From positions 50,512 through 114,511 of the forward strand of contig QVQC01000046.1 of NCBI GenBank assembly GCA_003428585.1: a stretch of 64,000 bases of DNA, in the 5' to 3' direction. Shown one piece after another: positions 10,297 to 18,913 of this stretch. Under the pieces are notes generated by a model. It saw only the letters and a program-made list of their open reading frames with translations, had not been told where the DNA came from and did no database searches. The DNA comes from Nioella halotolerans (lineage in GTDB: Bacteria > Pseudomonadota > Alphaproteobacteria > Rhodobacterales > Rhodobacteraceae). Numbering within the stretch: position 1 is the stretch's first letter; each line of letters opens with the position of its first letter. Made by a program: the position numbers and the translations under genes.

Positions 10297-11184
10297 TCAG
10301 ATCCACTTCGCCATCGGCGGCAGGCTCATCAGCACCGCGTTGGCGTCATGCCCAGTGGCCAGCCCGAACTTGGTGCCGCGGTCATAGACGAGGTTATACT
10401 CGGCATAAAGGCCGCGATGCACCAGTTGCGCCTCCTTGTCGTCCTCGGTCCATGCCGTATCGCGGCGCGTCTCGATGATCGGCAGGAAGGCGGGCAGGAA
10501 GGCGCGCCCGATATCCTGCGTCAGGGCAAAATCCGCCTCCCAGTCGCCGCTGTTGCGGTCGTCCATGAAGATGCCGCCAACCCCGCGCGCCCGGTGCCTG
10601 TGCGGGATGTAGAAATACTCGTCCGCCCAGGCCTTCAACTCGGCATGCAGTCCCGCACCGTGCGGCGCGAGGTAAGTTTCCTGAACGGCATGAAAATGGG
10701 CGGTATCCGCCTCATACTCGATACAAGGATTGAGGTCCGATCCCCCCCCGAACCACCACGCGTTCGGCGTCCAGAACATCCGCGTGTTCATGTGAACAGC
10801 CGGGCAATGCGGGTTCTGCATATGCGCCACCAGTGAAATCCCCGACGCCCAGAAACGCGGATCCTCGGCCATTCCGGGCACGCCGCGCGCTGCCATCGCC
10901 TTTTGCGCCGCGTCCCCCAGGCGTCCATAGACGGTGGAAACGTTGACGCCCACCTTCTCGAAGACCCGGCCGCCGCGCAGCACGCTCATCAAGCCGCCGC
11001 CCGCATCGGACCCGTCATCGGAGGCGCGGGTGGTCTTTGTCACCTCGAACCGGCCCGCCTGCCGGTCGGCGAACGGGCCTGTCGTTTGGCTGTCCTCCAG
11101 CGCCTCGAACGCGGCGACGATCTCGTCGCGCAATTCTCGGAACCACGCCGAGACGCGCGGCTTGCGGGCATCGAACGGGTCGCT
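10297..11184 (-). CDS. hemF: Oxygen-dependent coproporphyrinogen III oxidase
   Basis: 295 residues, HemF family. Typical blocks include GGGLMSVLRGGRVFEKVGVN, the HMNTRMFW segment with a conserved His, the WWFGGGSDLNP motif, YFYIPHRHRARGVGGIFMDD and the C-terminal YNLVYDRGTKFGL. It decarboxylates coproporphyrinogen III to protoporphyrinogen IX using O2. The ATG at 11184 is preceded by GGGAG at about 8 nt, better than an in-frame ATG 14 codons upstream. The window also holds the oxygen-independent counterpart hemN (23466-24821), so haem synthesis can run with or without oxygen. Confidence 0.95.
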   Translation of the reverse strand, partial: SDPFDARKPRVSAWFRELRDEIVAAFEALEDSQTTGPFADRQAGRFEVTKTTRASDDGSDAGGGLMSVLRGGRVFEKVGVNVSTVYGRLGDAAQKAMAARGVPGMAEDPRFWASGISLVAHMQNPHCPAVHMNTRMFWTPNAWWFGGGSDLNPCIEYEADTAHFHAVQETYLAPHGAGLHAELKAWADEYFYIPHRHRARGVGGIFMDDRNSGDWEADFALTQDIGRAFLPAFLPIIETRRDTAWTEDDKEAQLVHRGLYAEYNLVYDRGTKFGLATGHDANAVLMSLPPMAKWI

Positions 11185-11413
11185 CATCGCGGGTCTCCCT
11201 TTCAAATTCGACTGGGCTGCGCCCAATCGGCGTCGGCGGGTCCAGTGGACGAGACACAGATATTGCGGCCTTTCGCTCGCGCCAACCCATATCTGCGACG
11301 CCTCAAAATTGTCTCAATAGTGTAGAAGGTTAAAGATGGATTTCATCCGGGGAATCCCCTAATCTTTCATAAAAGCCGCACTAGACGGCGCCAGAGGCAG
11401 ATAGGGCAGTTTC

Positions 11414-12967
11414 GTGACCCGAAGAGCGTTCCTTTCGGTCCTTTTGGGCCTCACGATGCTATGCGGCATCGCCCTGACCATTCCCGGCCCGGCGCAGGCG
11501 GCGCCTTACGCGGCCATGGTGATCGACGCGCGGACCGGCGAGGTTCTGCATTCGCGTAATGCCGACAGCCGCCTGCATCCCGCCTCGCTGACCAAGATGA
11601 TGACCCTCTACATCGTGTTCGAGGCGCTTCGCCTTGGCGAGATCACGCTCGACACGCCGATCCGCATCTCGCGCAACGCCGACGCGGAACCGCCGTCGCA
11701 CCTTGGCCTGCAGGCGGGCAGCACGATCCGGCTGCGCTACCTGATCCGGGCAAGCTCTGTCCGGTCCGCCAATGATGCCGCAACGGCGCTTGCAGAGGCG
11801 ATCGAGGGGTCCGAGGCGGCCTTCGCCCGCCGCATGAACCGCACCGCCGAAGCGCTTGGCATGACCCGCACCACCTTTCGCAATGCCCACGGCCTGACAG
11901 CGGAGGGGCACCTTTCCACCGCACGCGACATGACAACGATGGGGCGGCGGCTTTTCTACGACTACCCGCAATACTACAACCTGTTCTCGCGCCGCTCGAC
12001 GGATGCCGGCATCGCCACCGTGCGCAACACCAACCGCCGGTTCCTCGATGCCTATCGCGGCGCTGACGGGATCAAGACGGGCTATACACGTGCTGCCGGG
12101 TTCAATCTTGTCGCCTCTGCCGAACGCGGCGGCGTGCGGATCATCGCAACGGTGTTCGGCGGTCGGTCCACCGCAACCCGCAATGAACGGATCATGGAGC
12201 TTCTGGACATGGGCTTTGCCCGCGCCCCCAGGCACGCGACCGTGAGGCGCCCTGAACTGCCGCAATACCCCGATGACGGGCCTATCGGGCGCAACTACAA
12301 CGCCACCGGACTTGTGACCCGAAGCCTCAGGCCCTTGCGCCGCCCGACGGATGACCCCGCGGATACGCCAAGCGTTGCGCCCGAATTGCTGGCCGCCGTG
12401 GAGGATGCCGTCGGAACTGCACTCGCCGCGCCACCCGACGAGCCCCCGGAAGAGGAGGCCGTTCTGGCCGAGATCACCCCGACCCCAAGGCCGGAGCCGC
12501 CGGTGGAAGATGGCGTGGGCGCCTCGATCGAGCCGGAAGCGGCTGCGCAGTCGCCCCCCACCTCGCCGGACACCAGCCACACCATCGCCGCACTCGACCC
12601 GGAGCCGGAGATGACGCCGATCCCCCGCCCGGAAATCGTGGCCTACGATTCGATGGAGATCGAGCTTGCGGTGATCGACCCGGACCCGGAACCGCCGGAA
12701 CAGGAAATCATCACCCGGGCGTCATCGACCGGCAACCGGCTCTACGGCGTGTCGCTTGGCCGTTACCCGTCGCGGTTCGCGGCGGAACAGCTGTTGCTGC
12801 GCACCGCCCTTGCCGAGCTTGGAACCTTCGACGAAGCACTGCGCAGCGTGGTCGAGCGCACCGGCGGCTACGAGGCGCAATTCGCGGGAATGAGCCAATC
12901 GGAAGCGGAACGTGCCTGTGCCCGGCTCATGTCGCGCAACGTCACCTGCACGACCTACGGGCCCTGA
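11414..12967 (+). CDS. D-alanyl-D-alanine carboxypeptidase with C-terminal SPOR domain
   Basis: 517 residues from a GTG start. A signal peptide (~1-29, cleaved after PAQA) is followed by a peptidase S11 (DacA/DacF-like) domain with SLTK (~56-59), SAN in RSANDAATAL (~117) and KTG in GIKTGYT (~220). Residues ~295-435 are a Pro/Glu/Asp-rich, low-complexity linker. The last ~75 residues (from LYGVSLGRYPSRFAAEQLL) look like a SPOR domain, which binds denuded septal glycan. It likely trims pentapeptides in the periplasm and is recruited to division sites. Convergent with ccoS, ending 10 nt from it. Confidence 0.92.
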   Translation: MTRRAFLSVLLGLTMLCGIALTIPGPAQAAPYAAMVIDARTGEVLHSRNADSRLHPASLTKMMTLYIVFEALRLGEITLDTPIRISRNADAEPPSHLGLQAGSTIRLRYLIRASSVRSANDAATALAEAIEGSEAAFARRMNRTAEALGMTRTTFRNAHGLTAEGHLSTARDMTTMGRRLFYDYPQYYNLFSRRSTDAGIATVRNTNRRFLDAYRGADGIKTGYTRAAGFNLVASAERGGVRIIATVFGGRSTATRNERIMELLDMGFARAPRHATVRRPELPQYPDDGPIGRNYNATGLVTRSLRPLRRPTDDPADTPSVAPELLAAVEDAVGTALAAPPDEPPEEEAVLAEITPTPRPEPPVEDGVGASIEPEAAAQSPPTSPDTSHTIAALDPEPEMTPIPRPEIVAYDSMEIELAVIDPDPEPPEQEIITRASSTGNRLYGVSLGRYPSRFAAEQLLLRTALAELGTFDEALRSVVERTGGYEAQFAGMSQSEAERACARLMSRNVTCTTYGP

Positions 12968-12977
12968 CGATGCCCAG

Positions 12978-13136
12978 CTAGCGTTTGGGCTTGTCGTCGT
13001 AGTCACCGTTCAGGATTCGGTTGGCGTCGCCCTCTGGGTCATCGAACTGCCCGCGTTTGAGCAACCAGAAGAATCCCACGAGGCCGACCGCCCCGAGGAA
13101 CAGGGACACGGGAATGAGAATGAGGAGAATTTCCAT
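12978..13136 (-). CDS. ccoS: cbb3-type cytochrome oxidase assembly protein CcoS
   Basis: 52-residue protein. It starts MEILLILIPVSLFLGAVGL (one membrane helix), continues with a GFFWLLKRGQFDDPEGDANR segment, and ends in a polar tail DDKPKR. The combination of a single helix and the FDDPEGDA motif is diagnostic of CcoS/FixS, needed to insert haem/Cu into the CcoN subunit. It lies 17 nt after the ccoI stop codon as the last gene of ccoGHIS. Confidence 0.93.
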   Translation of the reverse strand: MEILLILIPVSLFLGAVGLVGFFWLLKRGQFDDPEGDANRILNGDYDDKPKR

Positions 13137-13153
13137 GCCAGCCTTTCGGCGCG

Positions 13154-15340
13154 TCAGCGCAAGCGCAACGCGTTCAGCGATACGGTAATGGAACTCGACG
13201 ACATTGCCAAGGCCGCGACCAGCGGCGTCGCCAGACCGGCAATCGCGAAGGGCACGGCAATGATATTGTAAACGGTGGCGATGGTGAAATTCTCGCGGAT
13301 GCGCGCGCGTGCCTTCACGGAGGTTTCGAACGCATCGGCGATCGGTGCAAGATCCTTGCCGAGCAACACCATGTCCGAGGCCACCCGCGCCGCGTCAAGC
13401 GCCGAGGCCGGCGAGATGGAGACATGCGCCGCCGACAGCGCCGCCGTATCGTTCAGCCCGTCGCCCACCATCAGCACACGGGCGCCTTGCTCGGCCAACT
13501 CCGCCACCCGGGCGGCCTTCTGGTCTGGCAATGCCTCGGCCATCACCTCGTCGATGCCGATCTCGGCGGCAAAGCGCTCCACCGCGCCACGCGTGTCGCC
13601 CGAAACAAGGATCACGCGCAGGCCGTTCGCCTTAAGCCCGGCGACCGCCGCCGCCGCGCCGGGGCGCATGGAGTCGGTAAAGGGGATGGCTTGCGGCGGC
13701 TCATCGCCGATCTGAAGGAAGGTCGCGGTCAGCGCCGGTGCCTCTGCCCCCATCCAGCTGGCCCGGCCAAGGCGGACGGGGCGACCGTTCCACTTTCCCT
13801 CGACGCCATAGCCCGGCACTTCGCGCAGATCGGTCAGCGGCGTGGGCTGGCGGCCCATGTCGCGCAGGGCGCCGGCCAATGCCTCGGCCAGCGGGTGCCC
13901 CGATACAGTGGCCAGCGACAGGGCCACGCCCTGTGCGTCCACGGGCAGATCGTCCAGCCCGACAGGGTGGGGCGCCCCCATTGTCAAGGTGCCGGTCTTG
14001 TCGAAGACGACGGTATCGGCCTCGGCCAACCGCTCCATCGCTGTGCCATCCTTGATCAGCATCCCCTTGCGGAACAGGCGACCGGAGGCGGCGGTCGTCA
14101 CCGCCGGCACGGCGAGGCCAAGCGCGCAGGGGCAGGTGATGATCAGAACCGCCGCCGCGATGTTGAGCGATATCCGCAGATCGAACGTGTAAAGATACCA
14201 GCCGATCGCGGCGAGCGCGGAAAGGATATGGACGCCAGGCGCATAAAGCTTCGCCGCCTGATCGGCCAGCGAGGTATAATTGTTTCGCCCCGATTCCGCG
14301 ATCGCCACCAGATCGGCGATGCGGTGCAGGGCGGTATCCTCGCCCGCCGCCGTTACCTCAACAGTCAAGGGCCCGGTCAGGTTGACCTCCCCCGCCGACA
14401 CGGCGGTGCCCGGCCCGGCAAAGGCGGGCAGGCTTTCGCCCGTCATCAGCGCGCGGTCGATCTCCGACGTGCCCTCCAGCACCGTGCCATCGACGGGCAC
14501 CCGGCCACCGGGGCGCACCAACACCCGATCGCCAACCGCCAGATCGCCGACGCCAACGGTTTCCGGCGTGCCTGTCTCGGCCAGGCGCAGCGCGCGGGGC
14601 ACTTCCATCGCGGCGAGTTCCTGCGCCGCGGACCGGGCGGAGGCGCGCGTTCGGTAATCAAGATACCGGCCCGCCAGTAGAAAGAAGGTCAGCGCGATGG
14701 CCGCGTCGAAATAGGCATGCGCGCCGGAATGGATCGTCTCGTAAAGCGAGGTGCCGACCGCCAGCCAGATCGCCAGCGTGATCGGCACATCCATGTTGAG
14801 CCGCCCGTGGCGCAGCGCCGACCACGCGTTGACGTAGAAAGGCTTGCCCGTGAATACGATGGCCGGCAGCACGATGGCTGCGGAAATCCAGTGCATCATG
14901 TCGCGCGTCACGCCCTCGGCCCCCGACCAGACGGCGATGGACAGGAGCATGACATTCATCATCGCGAAGCCGGCCACGGCCAAGCGCATCAACAGGTCTT
15001 TCGCGGAGCGGTCGGCGGCGGTGCTGGCCAGAACGCCGGGGTCAAGCTCATGCGCCTCGTAGCCCGCGGACTCGACCACCTTGACCAGATCCTCTGCCGT
15101 CACCTCCGGCCCGGCATCAACGAGGGCACGTTTCAGCGTCAGGTTGACCCGCGCCTCGTGGACACCGGGCACCTGCGCCAAGGCCTTTTCCACGGTCGAT
15201 ATGCAGCCCGCGCAGTGAATGCCCGGCAAAGACAGCATGAGCCGCGCGTCCTTGGGCGCCTCGGCCAGGGCTTCGGCCGCCGGCGTGACGGAACAGGCCG
15301 GGCAGACGGCAGGGCTGCTATGCTCGAAGGTGGAGGCCAT
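13154..15340 (-). CDS. ccoI: Copper-translocating P1B-type ATPase CcoI (FixI)
   Basis: 728 residues. An N-terminal CPAC (residues 13-16) precedes a heavy-metal-associated domain with GIHCAGC (C43/C46). About eight membrane helices follow, with the CPC metal site in ITCPCALGLAVP, the phosphorylation motif DKTGTLT, and the hinge GDGLNDTAAL. Within ccoGHIS this is the FixI/CopA2-type exporter that supplies Cu for cbb3 oxidase maturation rather than copper detoxification. The gene lies 6 nt after ccoH. Confidence 0.95.
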   Translation of the reverse strand: MASTFEHSSPAVCPACSVTPAAEALAEAPKDARLMLSLPGIHCAGCISTVEKALAQVPGVHEARVNLTLKRALVDAGPEVTAEDLVKVVESAGYEAHELDPGVLASTAADRSAKDLLMRLAVAGFAMMNVMLLSIAVWSGAEGVTRDMMHWISAAIVLPAIVFTGKPFYVNAWSALRHGRLNMDVPITLAIWLAVGTSLYETIHSGAHAYFDAAIALTFFLLAGRYLDYRTRASARSAAQELAAMEVPRALRLAETGTPETVGVGDLAVGDRVLVRPGGRVPVDGTVLEGTSEIDRALMTGESLPAFAGPGTAVSAGEVNLTGPLTVEVTAAGEDTALHRIADLVAIAESGRNNYTSLADQAAKLYAPGVHILSALAAIGWYLYTFDLRISLNIAAAVLIITCPCALGLAVPAVTTAASGRLFRKGMLIKDGTAMERLAEADTVVFDKTGTLTMGAPHPVGLDDLPVDAQGVALSLATVSGHPLAEALAGALRDMGRQPTPLTDLREVPGYGVEGKWNGRPVRLGRASWMGAEAPALTATFLQIGDEPPQAIPFTDSMRPGAAAAVAGLKANGLRVILVSGDTRGAVERFAAEIGIDEVMAEALPDQKAARVAELAEQGARVLMVGDGLNDTAALSAAHVSISPASALDAARVASDMVLLGKDLAPIADAFETSVKARARIRENFTIATVYNIIAVPFAIAGLATPLVAALAMSSSSITVSLNALRLR

Positions 15341-15346
15341 GCGACG

Positions 15347-15835
15347 TCACCCGCGCACGCGGAAAGTGATATTGTGGCGGTAGTCCGTTCCATCGCGGGC
15401 GGTCCCCGTCAGGCGCAAACGCCAACGGCCCGGCGCGATGTCGACGGGTGCCACGAAGGCCCCGCTGTTTCGGGTCAGGTCCAGCAGCTGGTCTTCCTCG
15501 AGGTTGGTGGGCCGGGTCAGCAGCGCCTGAAACTCCGCCGGGACAGCCGCGTTGCCCTCCGCATCCAGAAGGTGCAGCGTCAGCATCCCTTCCGCCTCGT
15601 CCAACTCGACTTCGGCCGTCCAGCCAAGCGCCTCCTGCGCTTCGCGCCGCTCGTCGAAATCCTGGCTGTCAGCGTAGGAGGAGGACACCTCCATCCCCGA
15701 AAAGGTGCTGACCGCGCTGAACGCCATGAAGAGGTTCACCCCGAGGATGACGGCGAAGCCACCGCCAAAGATCATCAGCACCTTCCAACCCGTCAGTTCG
15801 CGACCCCGCGGGGTGAAATCGTTCTCCTCGGTCAT
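15347..15835 (-). CDS. ccoH: cbb3 oxidase accessory protein CcoH (FixH)
   Basis: 162 residues. A short cytoplasmic N-terminus, one membrane helix (LTGWKVLMIFGGGFAVILGVNLFMAF, roughly residues 14-39) and a periplasmic beta-domain with SSYADSQDFDERREAQ make this FixH. It is required for stable assembly of the cbb3 complex. The ATG at 15835 lies one base after the ccoG stop codon (TGACATG). An in-frame upstream ATG would place the start inside ccoG and is less likely. Confidence 0.92.
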   Translation of the reverse strand: MTEENDFTPRGRELTGWKVLMIFGGGFAVILGVNLFMAFSAVSTFSGMEVSSSYADSQDFDERREAQEALGWTAEVELDEAEGMLTLHLLDAEGNAAVPAEFQALLTRPTNLEEDQLLDLTRNSGAFVAPVDIAPGRWRLRLTGTARDGTDYRHNITFRVRG

Positions 15836-15836
15836 G

Positions 15837-17264
15837 TCAGTTTTCCCGTCCATTGAACACGGTGTCCGTGTAGGTGCGCGTGCCGCTGGCCTCATCCTCC
15901 AGCCAGAGCCGGAACTCCGTCCTCTCGCGGTTGCCCGCCGGGCTGTCGGGCCCTGCTGTCACGTATACACGTTGCGATTGTGTGGTGTCAGCGGGTACCG
16001 TTACGGACAGGCCCTCGGCGCCTTCAACGTCAATGTCCAGCGCCGCCTCCGACGTCAGCGAGAAGACGAAAGAGGTTTCATCATGCTGCATGTTGCGGAT
16101 CCGCACGTCATAGGTATTGCGGACCGTGCCATCGGAAAGGGTGACGTATTGCGGGTTGCGCACCGGCGAGACCGTCATGTCGATATCGGAGCGGATGAAC
16201 AACAGCACGACCAGCCCGACGCCAATGGCGGCCCAGAGCGCGGTATAGATCATCGTGCGCAGGCGGAAGACATGCTTCCAGACCGGGATTTTCGGCTTGC
16301 CGGCGCGTTCATTCGCCTCGTCCGTCAGGGCCATGTAGTCGATAAGCCCCCGCGGTTTGCCGATCTTCTCCATGATCTCGTCGCAGGCGTCGATGCACAG
16401 CGCGCAGGTGATGCATTCCAGTTGCTGCCCGTCGCGGATGTCGATGCCCACCGGGCAGACATTGACGCAGGCCATGCAGTCGATGCAGTCGCCAAGCTGG
16501 TCTGCATCGGCCCCCTTGCGGTGCTTGCCGCGCGGCTCGCCGCGCCACTCACGGTAAGCGACGGTCAGCGAATCCTCGTCCATCATCGCCGCCTGGATGC
16601 GTGGCCAGGGGCACATGTAGATGCAGACCTGTTCGCGCATGAAGCCGCCGAAAATGAAGGTCGTCGCGGTCAGGATGCCGATCGTGGCATAGGCCACGTA
16701 GGGGGCGTCGAAGGTGACAAGGTTGATGGCCAGCGTCGGCGCGTCGGTAAAATAGAACACCCAGGCCCCGCCGGTGGCCACGGCGATCACGAACCACACC
16801 ACGTATTTGGTGGCGCGCAGGCGGATCTTCTTGCCATCCCATTTCTGTTTCCAAAGGCGCAGGCGCGCGTTGCGGTCGCCCTCGATCCAGCGTTCGACGG
16901 TATAGAACAGGTCCGTCCAGACGGTCTGCGGGCAGGCATAGCCGCACCAGACCCGGCCAAGCGCCGAGGTGAACAGGAACAGGCCAAGCCCCGCCATGAT
17001 GAGCAGGCCGGCGACGAAGTAGAACTCGTGCGGCCAGATCTCGATCCAGAAAAAGAAGAAGCGCCGATTGGCCAAATCCATCAGCACCGCCTGGTCGGGC
17101 AGCGACGGGCCGCGATCCCAACGGATCCATGGCGTCAGGTAATAGATGCCAAGGGTCACGATCATGATGGCCCACTTGAGGTTCCGAAACGACCCCTTGA
17201 CCCGCTTGGGAAAAACGGGTTCGCGGGCCGCGTAGAGCTTTTGGGGTTCTTCTGTGGAACTCAT
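15837..17264 (-). CDS. ccoG: cbb3 oxidase assembly iron-sulfur protein CcoG (RdxA/FixG)
   Basis: 475 residues, an integral membrane ferredoxin-like protein with about five helices. A membrane-region CGYACPQTVW and CIYMCPWPRIQ are followed by two 4Fe-4S motifs, CIDCMACVNVCPVGID and CITCALCIDACD (~residues 255-300). The C-terminal periplasmic Ig-like domain is typical of FixG. It acts as a cupric reductase in delivering Cu to the cbb3 oxidase. The ATG at 17264 has AAGGTGA 9 nt upstream; an in-frame GTG at 17276 overlaps that site and is less likely. An FNR-like box lies ~78 nt upstream. Confidence 0.94.
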   Translation of the reverse strand: MSSTEEPQKLYAAREPVFPKRVKGSFRNLKWAIMIVTLGIYYLTPWIRWDRGPSLPDQAVLMDLANRRFFFFWIEIWPHEFYFVAGLLIMAGLGLFLFTSALGRVWCGYACPQTVWTDLFYTVERWIEGDRNARLRLWKQKWDGKKIRLRATKYVVWFVIAVATGGAWVFYFTDAPTLAINLVTFDAPYVAYATIGILTATTFIFGGFMREQVCIYMCPWPRIQAAMMDEDSLTVAYREWRGEPRGKHRKGADADQLGDCIDCMACVNVCPVGIDIRDGQQLECITCALCIDACDEIMEKIGKPRGLIDYMALTDEANERAGKPKIPVWKHVFRLRTMIYTALWAAIGVGLVVLLFIRSDIDMTVSPVRNPQYVTLSDGTVRNTYDVRIRNMQHDETSFVFSLTSEAALDIDVEGAEGLSVTVPADTTQSQRVYVTAGPDSPAGNRERTEFRLWLEDEASGTRTYTDTVFNGREN

Positions 17265-17335
17265 GGCCGGAGTCACCTTTCGAGTCGGATTACCTTGGCA
17301 TGGTCGTGGTGTAGGAGGCGCACGGTATGGCAGCC

Positions 17336-17349
17336 TTGACGTGGATCAA
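17336..17349 (-). promoter_or_regulatory. FNR/FnrL-type box upstream of ccoG
   Basis: TTGAC-GTGG-ATCAA, one mismatch from TTGAT-N4-ATCAA. Its centre (17342.5) is ~78 nt from the ccoG ATG. A class II arrangement (-41.5) would put the start near 17301, with TACACC (minus strand, 17313-17308) as a weak -10. This gives ccoGHIS its own oxygen-responsive promoter. Confidence 0.6.
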
Positions 17350-17599
17350 GTCGTCACCGCGTCGCATGAAAAAGATGAGTTGCCGGAATAGGTTTTTGCA
17401 GGGGGTGCGGCGAAATACCCTGCCCGAAATAGCCAAGGCCGACCCTGCCTGAGCGTTCTCGAGGGACGGGCGTCGGCTGTTCTTCAGTCTGCGCGGTCTC
17501 TTTCCCACGCCAGGTGCTTTCGGTTGCAACCATGACACCGCAACGGGCCGTGCCGGGGCAAGCCCGGGTGTTCCTGCCGGAGCGTTCGGGGCAAGGAAA

Positions 17600-17681
17600 G
17601 TGTCGGCCCCACAGGAAACGCGCGAACAGGACCGGGGCCGACACCTTTTCCGAAGGCCGGTTGGGCCTTGCGGAACTCTTG
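17600..17681. repeat. Structured repeat unit 1 of a tandem pair (91-nt period) in the ccoP-ccoG spacer
   Basis: 82-nt unit, 80% identical without gaps to the unit starting at 17691. It folds into two hairpins. The first pairs GTGTCGGCCCC (17600-17610) with GGGGCCGACAC (17634-17644) around a 23-nt loop. The second is 17648-17675, where TTCCG pairs with CGGAA and AAGGCC with GGCCTT. The loop of the first hairpin is almost unchanged between units. No T-run follows on either strand, so neither hairpin is a classical terminator. Confidence 0.8.
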
Positions 17682-17690
17682 TCTCTTTGG

Positions 17691-17772
17691 GTGCCGGCCC
17701 CGCAGGAAACGCGCGAACAGGACCGGGGCCGGCACCTACTCCGGCGGCCGCGAGCGGCCACCGGAATTCTTG
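17691..17772. repeat. Structured repeat unit 2 of the tandem pair, 8 nt downstream of the ccoP stop
   Basis: Second unit of the pair. Its large hairpin pairs 17690-17702 with 17724-17736, a perfect 13 bp. Relative to unit 1, T17603-A17641 becomes C17694-G17732, a compensatory change that keeps the pair. Its smaller hairpin is 17740-17765 (TCCGG/CCGGA and GGCCGC/GCGGCC with a C-A mismatch). It begins right after ccoP, so in transcripts it is the 3' untranslated part of ccoNOQP. Confidence 0.8.
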
Positions 17773-17779
17773 CCGAGGA

Positions 17780-18688
17780 CTACTCCCCGCCGCCCAGCGA
17801 GTGGACGTAGACCGCGAGCGAGCGCACCTCGGCCTCGGACAGGCGCCCCGCATCGGAGGCCTCCGCCGACCAAGGCGGCATGACACCGAACCGCGAATAG
17901 CGCACGGTTTCCTCGATCGAGGCGACATCGCCACCGTAGAGCCAGATCGCATCGGTCAGGTTGGGCGCCCCGAGGAAGCGGTCACCGGTGCCGTCATCCA
18001 TGTGGCAGGAGGCGCAGTTGTTGAGGAACACCTCCTCGCCCGCGCTTGCCAGCGTTGAATCGTGCTCTTGGTCGGAAATGCTGCGCACGTATTGGACGAC
18101 GCTGTCGATTTCCTCGTCGGTCAAGATCTCATCAAAGGCTGTCATCTCGGAATAGCGGGCGTCCAGATCGTCCTCGTTGCGGATGCCATGACTGATCGTG
18201 TAGTGGATCTCGTCCAGCGAACCGCCCCAAAGCCAGTCATCGTCCAGCAGGTTGGGATAGCCCGAGGCCTGAACCCCTGCGGCGCCCGACCCGTGGCATT
18301 GCGAACACCATGTCATGAACAGCGCTTCGCCACCCTGCTGGGCATAGTTGTAGAGGTCCGGATTATCGTCGGGATTGATCGCCGCAAGCTCGACCTCCTC
18401 GATCTCGGCGCGGACCGGTGCGTTCATCGCCTCGAAACTGGAGATGTCCTCGGCCACCTCGCCGCGGGTCGAATACCCGAGGATCCCGGCGGTCGAGGTG
18501 CTGACCAGCGGCCATGCCGGGTAAAGCACGGTGTAGATCAGCGCCCAGACGATCGTGGCGTAGAAGGTCCACAGCCACCAGCGCGGCAGGGGGTTGTTGA
18601 ACTCCTTGATCCCGTCCCACGAGTGCCCGGTGGTGTCCGGATCACCCTCTTGCAGTTTCTGTTCTTCGGGGTGTTTTTCTTCGGTCAT
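17780..18688 (-). CDS. ccoP: cbb3-type cytochrome c oxidase subunit III (di-haem)
   Basis: 302 residues. A soluble N-terminus is followed by one or two membrane helices (residues ~37-70), then two cytochrome c domains with CSQCH (C128/C131/H132) and CASCH (C225/C228/H229). The distal Met in FGVMPPW is visible. CcoP transfers electrons from soluble or membrane cytochromes to CcoO and CcoN. The start overlaps the ccoQ stop by 4 nt. The stop is followed after 8 nt by the tandem hairpin repeats. Confidence 0.96.
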   Translation of the reverse strand: MTEEKHPEEQKLQEGDPDTTGHSWDGIKEFNNPLPRWWLWTFYATIVWALIYTVLYPAWPLVSTSTAGILGYSTRGEVAEDISSFEAMNAPVRAEIEEVELAAINPDDNPDLYNYAQQGGEALFMTWCSQCHGSGAAGVQASGYPNLLDDDWLWGGSLDEIHYTISHGIRNEDDLDARYSEMTAFDEILTDEEIDSVVQYVRSISDQEHDSTLASAGEEVFLNNCASCHMDDGTGDRFLGAPNLTDAIWLYGGDVASIEETVRYSRFGVMPPWSAEASDAGRLSEAEVRSLAVYVHSLGGGE

Positions 18689-18903
18689 TGCCGCGCCTCC
18701 CTCAAATGGGCATCCGAGCCATCGGTCTCGTTCGACCGGGCCGGCTTGTCGTCATGGCGGAACGGGATATTGGCACTGTCCTGATGGACCTTTCGGCTGC
18801 CGGGCCGGAAGATGAACAGGATCATGCCGATGAACGCGAGGAACATGAAGATAAGCCCCCCGGTCCCCGCGAAGATCCGCATGATGGTATAGGTATCTTC
18901 CAT
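18685..18903 (-). CDS. ccoQ: cbb3-type oxidase subunit IV
   Basis: 72 residues. One membrane helix (FAGTGGLIFMFLAFIGMILFIF, roughly residues 10-31) is followed by a polar tail beginning RPGSRK, the normal CcoQ pattern. CcoQ stabilises the complex and influences its signalling in Rhodobacter. I chose the ATG at 18903 (MEDTYTIMR), which lies 10 nt after the ccoO stop. An upstream in-frame start would overlap ccoO. Confidence 0.92.
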   Translation of the reverse strand: MEDTYTIMRIFAGTGGLIFMFLAFIGMILFIFRPGSRKVHQDSANIPFRHDDKPARSNETDGSDAHLREARQ

Positions 18904-18913
18904 CGTTACCCCC

